This document shows, piece by piece, positions 59,617 through 64,000 of a stretch of DNA of 64,000 bases. The position numbers and the translations under genes were made by a program. The DNA is from Macrosoma leucophasiata (taxonomy: Eukaryota > Arthropoda > Insecta > Lepidoptera > Hedylidae), in NCBI GenBank assembly GCA_036365455.1, contig JAWQUS010000030.1:4340001-4404000 (forward strand), written 5' to 3'. A model generated the notes under the pieces. That model was not told where the DNA came from and did not search any database. It saw only the letters and a list, made by a program, of their open reading frames with translations. Position 1 is the stretch's first letter. Each line of letters begins with the position of its first letter.

Positions 59617-59772
59617 GTTTTTTTTATGTCTGAAGGTTGGCAGACAAGCAAACGGGCCACCTGATGGAAAGTAGTCACCCACTTTCTATCAGGTGGCCCG
59701 TCTATGACGTCGCATATGAACATTTGTAACACCAGGGGAGTTGCCAACGCGCTGCCAGCCTTAGAGGACTCT
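59617..59772 (-). repeat. LINE 3'-tail (CR1-like) with a local inversion
   Basis: TTTTTTTTATGTCTGAAGGT, AAGCAAACGGGCCACCTGAT, then its inverted repeat TATCAGGTGGCCCGTCTATG, then GGGGAGTTGCCAACGCGCTG. Related to 9545-9670. It ends where the LTR-like fragment starts. Confidence 0.6.
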
Positions 59773-59784
59773 TTTATTTTATTT

Positions 59785-59828
59785 AATTTTACGCGAATGC
59801 ATGACATCAGGCAGTACACATAATGCCG
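59785..59828 (+). repeat. LTR fragment at the left edge of the BEL/Pao remnant
   Basis: AATTTTACGCGAATGCATGA, CATCAGGCAGTACACATAAT, GCCG closely matches 62349-62392 inside the right LTR (a few substitutions). It joins directly to pol-derived sequence, so a deletion has removed the rest of the left LTR, gag and most of pol. Confidence 0.7.
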
Positions 59829-60127
59829 ATACTTGGAAGAGATGGCAATCGGAATACTTAACTATGCTTACCTCACGAAGCAAGTGGCGGAAATCTTAGG
59901 AGAATATGAATATAAATGACGTAGTAGTGGTCCATGACTCGAACTTGCCTGCGGGGAAGTGGGCTTTGGGTAGAGTCATTGAACTCCATCCCGGAAAGGA
60001 TGGCCTCGTACGGGTGGTAACTATACGAACTAAAAATGGACCAATAAAACGACCCATTACTAAACTGTCAAAACTTATGCCTGCTACGAATGAAAACCAT
60101 AACGAAAAAACAGAACATCGGAATTAA
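59829..60127 (+). pseudogene. BEL/Pao pol C-terminal end
   Basis: Reads through a TGG-rich stretch (WKRWQSEYLTML), a TAG near 59900, then an open frame from 59906 with VVVVHDSNLPAGKWALGRVI, ELHPGKDGLVRVVTIRT and RPITKLSKL. This is the small domain at the C-terminus of BEL/Pao polyproteins, just after integrase. Only ~90 codons remain. The envelope gene follows 66 nt later. Confidence 0.8.
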
Positions 60128-60193
60128 CAATTAAGCCATCAAGATTTAACAGAAAGAGAAGAACGAACTCAAAACAATAGAACGAAAAGAAAG

Positions 60194-61342
60194 ATGAACA
60201 AGAGATCGTGTAACATGATATGGACTCTATTCACCATGTTGTTCTTAATAACACCCGGTTGGTGTAACTACAGCCTTAAGAACGTCAATAGCAACCAAAG
60301 TATATACTTCGATAAAGTCTCGGATATTCGTCTTGTTCGTGATGAGTGGAAGCTAATTGTATACTACAATATGAAACCTTATTGGCAAGGAATACAAACA
60401 TTTAAAAACTACATCTCGGCTCTGAACAAAACATGCAACACTTCTGAGAAACGTAACCAGTGTGACGTAGTACTTCTACAATTACGTCACGGCTTCACTG
60501 AGCTAGCGTACTACAGCAACATGCTACTCAGTCAGCGGAATACGGAAACGAGACGACGTAGAGGTCTCATTAACGGAATTGGCTACGTTGCTAACAGTTT
60601 ATTTGGCGTCCTTGACCAAAGGTTTGCCGAAAGATATGAACAAGACATAAACCTAATAAAAGACAATCAAAAACACCTAGGTCTTTTATGGAAAAATCAA
60701 ACCTCAATGGTAGAAGCCCAAAATAACATTTTGAAGAGAGTAGAACAGACAATGGAAAAACAATACAATATATACAATGAACATTTTATCAACGTCGATA
60801 AGGCTGCGAACACACTTGCGACAAAAGTCGGTGATATCATTTTGACTAACGACTTTACTCTGATGTCTATTGTCGCAAATAACATTCTTGCCAGCCTAAA
60901 AGGCCTTCAAGAAACTTTATTGGACACTGTTACGGAGATTCACAATGGAAAATTCAACTTCCATTTATTGAGTCCGCAACAACTACTCGACGAACTTAAC
61001 ATTATATCTGGTCAACTTTCGAAGGATCTCACCCTTCCCATAGATGACTTTCACGAAGATCTACGGCAACTCTACCATCTACTAAGGGTCACAGCAAGAA
61101 TGACAGCGCAATATTTTATATTCGAAATTAAAATCCCTCTCGTAACGAGAGACGTTTACGAGATTTACAAGCTTATTGCTGTCCCTCAACAGGTGCAAAA
61201 CACCACCGTGACAATAAAACCCATTGCCGACTATGTTGCCATAAACCTTCAGAAAAACGTGTTTTTACATATATCTGAAAATGAACTAACAATTTGTGTA
61301 CCATACAATCATGCAACTCTCATGTGTTCACTAAGACTCTGA
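60194..61342 (+). pseudogene. Envelope-like gene of an LTR retroelement, N-terminal part (baculovirus F-like)
   Basis: 382 codons. Hydrophobic signal-like segment at residues 8-24; four consecutive Arg at 120-123, a furin-type cleavage site; directly after, a Gly/hydrophobic segment (residues 124-140) in the position of a fusion peptide; then a long heptad-rich region (about 145-260). This layout fits the F-type envelope proteins shared by baculoviruses and insect errantivirus/BEL-type elements. The frame ends at 61342 before any membrane anchor; the remainder lies in another frame at 61356-62036. So the gene is broken by a frameshift. It follows the pol tail, as env does in such elements. 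Confidence 0.75.
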
Positions 61343-61355
61343 CGATAGCCTATGT

Positions 61356-62036
61356 ATGAAAAATTCTGCGACGAATCTATGTGAAACAGAACAAGTCGAA
61401 TGCAGTGACATGTGGACGGAGCTTAATCATATTAATACTTATCTGTACTTCTACTGCAAGCAAAAAACAATAAGAATTATTTGCCAGCATAAAGTTACCG
61501 CTGAGCGAGTTACCAAGGCCGGAATTATCTCACGTGGCAACGGCTGCGTCATCAAGGGCGACTCATGCACTATTTATTCGCACATGCAGCAAAACAATTA
61601 CATAACTGTACTACCAGTTGTACTAGAAATCGTCATTCCGCCTATAAATAATATATTTAACTTGACATTGCCTAAAATATCTCCTGAATCCGTCAATAAC
61701 GAAGAATTGAATGAGAACCAACTACAACTTAATGATATCGGCAAACAGATCGAACAACAAAAGGAAGAAGGGGAGAAGATATTCGACGAGCAGATGACAT
61801 ATCACGATGTTCACCAGTATGTGATGCTTTACCTGCTGGCTGGTGTTACACTTCTTGCTGCCAGTACTTATCTGTGGAAACGTACACAAGCCCGCTGCTC
61901 TGCCACCCTCCCTGCTTCTGTTCGGCATAGTCCTCAACCTTCAGAGCCAGCCATAGAGCTCGTAACTCTGCCTGAAATACCAATGCCCAGACGACCGACT
62001 GCGGGGCAAAGAACAGCTAGAAACACTTCGCTGTAG
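61356..62036 (+). pseudogene. Envelope-like gene, C-terminal part after the frameshift
   Basis: 226 codons. Cys-containing ectodomain part (Cys at 9, 16, 34, 43, 64, 71), an acidic/Gln-rich coil (about 115-148), one membrane-spanning segment at about 155-174, then a basic cytoplasmic tail with Pro- and Arg-rich end. The ATG is simply the first Met after the break, not a natural start. The segment completes the envelope gene begun at 60194. Confidence 0.72.
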
Positions 62037-62099
62037 GGCTCACTTTTACGCACGCGTGGACAAAGCGACGTCACCAGTGCTTAACAAACAATTTAGTGC

Positions 62100-62499
62100 G
62101 TGTGATGTGTGAAATATTTATATTTGACATTTTTAAGCTTAACATTTATGTATTTTTAATAACATTGTAACTTGCAATTTAATGAAATATTTAAGTTTTA
62201 CATATTTAAGTTCAACTTTTGTATTTTGTTGCAACTTGTAACTTTATATCTTATCATCATTATTGTTCTCATCACACGCCAACTCGCCCTCGGGAGCATG
62301 TACGATTTCTATAAATCGCACAATACGTGCAGCTCCCGCGGGGTCAGCAATTTTACGCGTATGCATGACATCACGCAGTACACATAACGCCGCCATTCCA
62401 TCAACTTCATTTTATCGTGTTTTTGTAAAACAATTTTGTGTGCTCCAATAAACCAACTACAAGAAACAACTATTTCTAATTCCTTTATCTCACTTAACA
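62100..62499 (+). repeat. Probable right LTR of the BEL/Pao remnant
   Basis: Starts near TGTGATGTGTGAAATATTTA and ends near CTCACTTAACA, the TG..CA form; AATAAA at about 62449 fits an LTR poly(A) signal. It contains the segment also found at 59785-59828. Limits are inferred because no complete second LTR is available. Confidence 0.5.
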
Positions 62500-62529
62500 A
62501 TTAAAGAGTAGGGGTACGCACCCTACAGT

Positions 62530-62582
62530 GCTAAACACTACCATTTAGCTTGAGCTTCTACACTGGAACTCTACCACCTATA
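62530..62582 (-). repeat. L-family 5' scrap
   Basis: AGTGCTAAACACTACCATTT..GGAACTCTACCACCTATAA. Confidence 0.55.
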
Positions 62583-62604
62583 ACGAAATGTGTAGTGTAA
62601 TACG

Positions 62605-62917
62605 TAACTTCACGCCTGTAATCCCCGAAGGGGTAGGCTGAGGTAAATGCATGCATTCAAGCATACATGCAAACACCCACGATTCGCCGGTTATGTTTTT
62701 GGCCCATGTAACAGGTGGCGAGCCTGTTGACATCACCGGGCACATTACCAAACTTCGAGGTACTGGGAAATTTCCAGAAAAATGGAAATATCCCAATATA
62801 ACCAGAGATAAAGGACTTTACACCATTATCTCTGATAACCCCCTACCCGGGAATCGAGCCCAGGACCTCAGCGTTGTAGTAGTGGCCTGCTACCACTAGG
62901 CTACCGAGGCTGTTAGA
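62605..62917 (-). repeat. S1 SINE, full length
   Basis: Tail at the left (TAACTTCACGCCTGTAATCC) and head at the right: on the minus strand GCCTCGGTAGCCTAGTGGTA, B box GGCTCGATTCCC. Low divergence from 47683-48011. Confidence 0.85.
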
Positions 62918-63321
62918 GAGTTAGAGGCTGAACTAATAGCGAAGCTTAGGATGTGGTGAACTCACTGTGACCTTGTGTTGAAATTTGAGGTTAATCTAAA
63001 TTTAATTAATCTAACTTCAAACAAATTGCTTTTCTGAAATAAATTACATCTGATTGTACACATAATTTACAGTTGCAGACAGAGCGTAAATAATAATATT
63101 ATAATTTACCGACTGATTATTCTCAATCTTAAATAATCAGAAAATGTTTGTGGGCTTATTTACAAAGGTTAAATATACTGAACGTCTATTTTTGGAAAAT
63201 TAATACGCTGCAGCCACCCTGCGGTCCACATGCTGCCGCGAACATTGCCCTACCAATTTCAATAGTTACACGATAGGATTTTTATTGATGTAAAAAAGTG
63301 ACCTGTATGCTTGCTTTAAAA
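62918..63321. other. AT-rich sequence
   Basis: No gene recognised. One GC-rich patch at 63205-63255 (GCTGCAGCCACCCTGCGGTC) is unexplained and too short to call. Confidence 0.35.
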
Positions 63322-63932
63322 AAAACCCTGTCAAGTGCGTGTCGGGCCAGGCCCAGAGTAGGGTTTCGTAGTTTTTGGTTTGAATAATGTAATGAAAAAA
63401 ATAAATAAATATTTTCTATGGAGTTGTTGAAAATTTTCGAGTAAATTACAATTGGTCGACTATTACTCGCAAACATGTAAAGCCAACTTAAGTGTGCTGC
63501 CTTTTAATTTCATTATATGTATGTTACTATTGCCGTAAGGTTTGAATTTTTAACAACAACCGTTTAGTTGGTAAAGGGCGTACACTTGACTCTAACGAAA
63601 ATTGGCACTTTAAACCTTAATAAGTCACGAACAGTTAACTAAATGGAAAAATGACATTAGCACATCCCTAACATTTTTGGAAGACCTATCGAACGATATC
63701 CCAGACTTTATAGACTACGAAAAAAAATATATCCGCGCATTATATGTAGGAAAGGTACCCTAAATAATTTTTTCTCATATTTTCATTCTGCCACTTTGTC
63801 GGCGTGATTAAGGTGTATACTTGTGCCAAATTTCAACTCTCTAGTACCAATAGTTCTTGCGCTAAGCCGCGGACGGACAAACAGACAGACATGGCGAAAC
63901 TATAAGGGTTCATTGTTCACTACGGAACTCTA
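63322..63932 (+). mobile_element. AGGGTTTCGTAG repeat, third copy
   Basis: CCTGTCAAGTGCGTGTCGGG, GGGTTTCGTAGTTTTTGG, TGGTCGACTATTACTCGCAA, GCGCTAAGCCGCGGACGGAC, ending CACTACGGAACTCTAA. Without the nested insert of the first copy. Confidence 0.75.
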
Positions 63933-64000
63933 AAAAGGAATATATCTAATCCATTTTATTCGTTCTGCTCGTGGTGGAATCCGGGCTTTACAACGTCATC

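Noticed and set aside
63950..64000. Possible exon at the right edge
   Set aside because: The minus-strand frame is open for 14 codons but then meets a stop without a donor, and I recognise no family.
1..64000. CRISPR arrays, operons or phage-type systems
   Set aside because: Gene structure with spliceosomal introns and the repeat content are those of an insect nuclear genome; no regularly spaced repeat-spacer array was seen.

Overview
The window is nuclear DNA of an insect, almost certainly a moth or butterfly (Lepidoptera). The host genes are animal genes with GT-AG introns, AT-rich non-coding DNA and insect-type protein sequence. The spaces between them are filled with repeat types typical of lepidopteran genomes: Helitrons with CTAG ends, tRNA-derived SINEs, RTE and Jockey/CR1-like LINE pieces, BEL/Pao elements and many MITEs. 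The species cannot be named from the sequence. There are no CRISPR arrays or bacterial operons.

Left part (about 2.9-7.7 kb): a very compact cluster of three conserved host genes. ZNHIT1 (SRCAP/SWR1 subunit) and GTF2H5 (TFIIH subunit p8/TTD-A) lie head to tail on the minus strand, and only 8 nt separate the GTF2H5 stop from the ZNHIT1 start, with both on one exon. This looks like a dicistronic transcript. MND1 (meiotic recombination) lies on the plus strand entirely inside the first GTF2H5 intron, its ATG 31 nt from the GTF2H5 exon 2 acceptor. A perfect 96-bp palindrome lies between the ZNHIT1 stop codon and its poly(A) signal.

From about 8 to 25.5 kb no host gene is recognised apart from one doubtful coding-like patch near 22.3-22.6 kb; the stretch is made of MITEs, SINEs and LINE fragments.

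From 25.6 to 57.2 kb, on the minus strand, lie five exons of a neuropeptide GPCR whose TM4-TM7 and tail match the CCHamide (bombesin-like) receptor family. TM1-TM3 and the start lie beyond the right end or were not recognised. Its introns hold a 4.4-kb broken LINE, a non-receptor pseudogene of a multicopy arthropod family with one nonsense codon, two copies of a 5S-rRNA-derived SINE plus other SINEs and Helitrons, and several local direct duplications, two of which preserve empty sites for repeat insertions.

The right end (59.8-62.5 kb) holds the 3' part of a BEL/Pao-type LTR retroelement with a baculovirus-F-like envelope gene, broken by an internal deletion, a stop codon and a frameshift. 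I worked by eye, so repeat limits are approximate; the host exon limits are set by reading frame plus splice sites and are exact unless stated.
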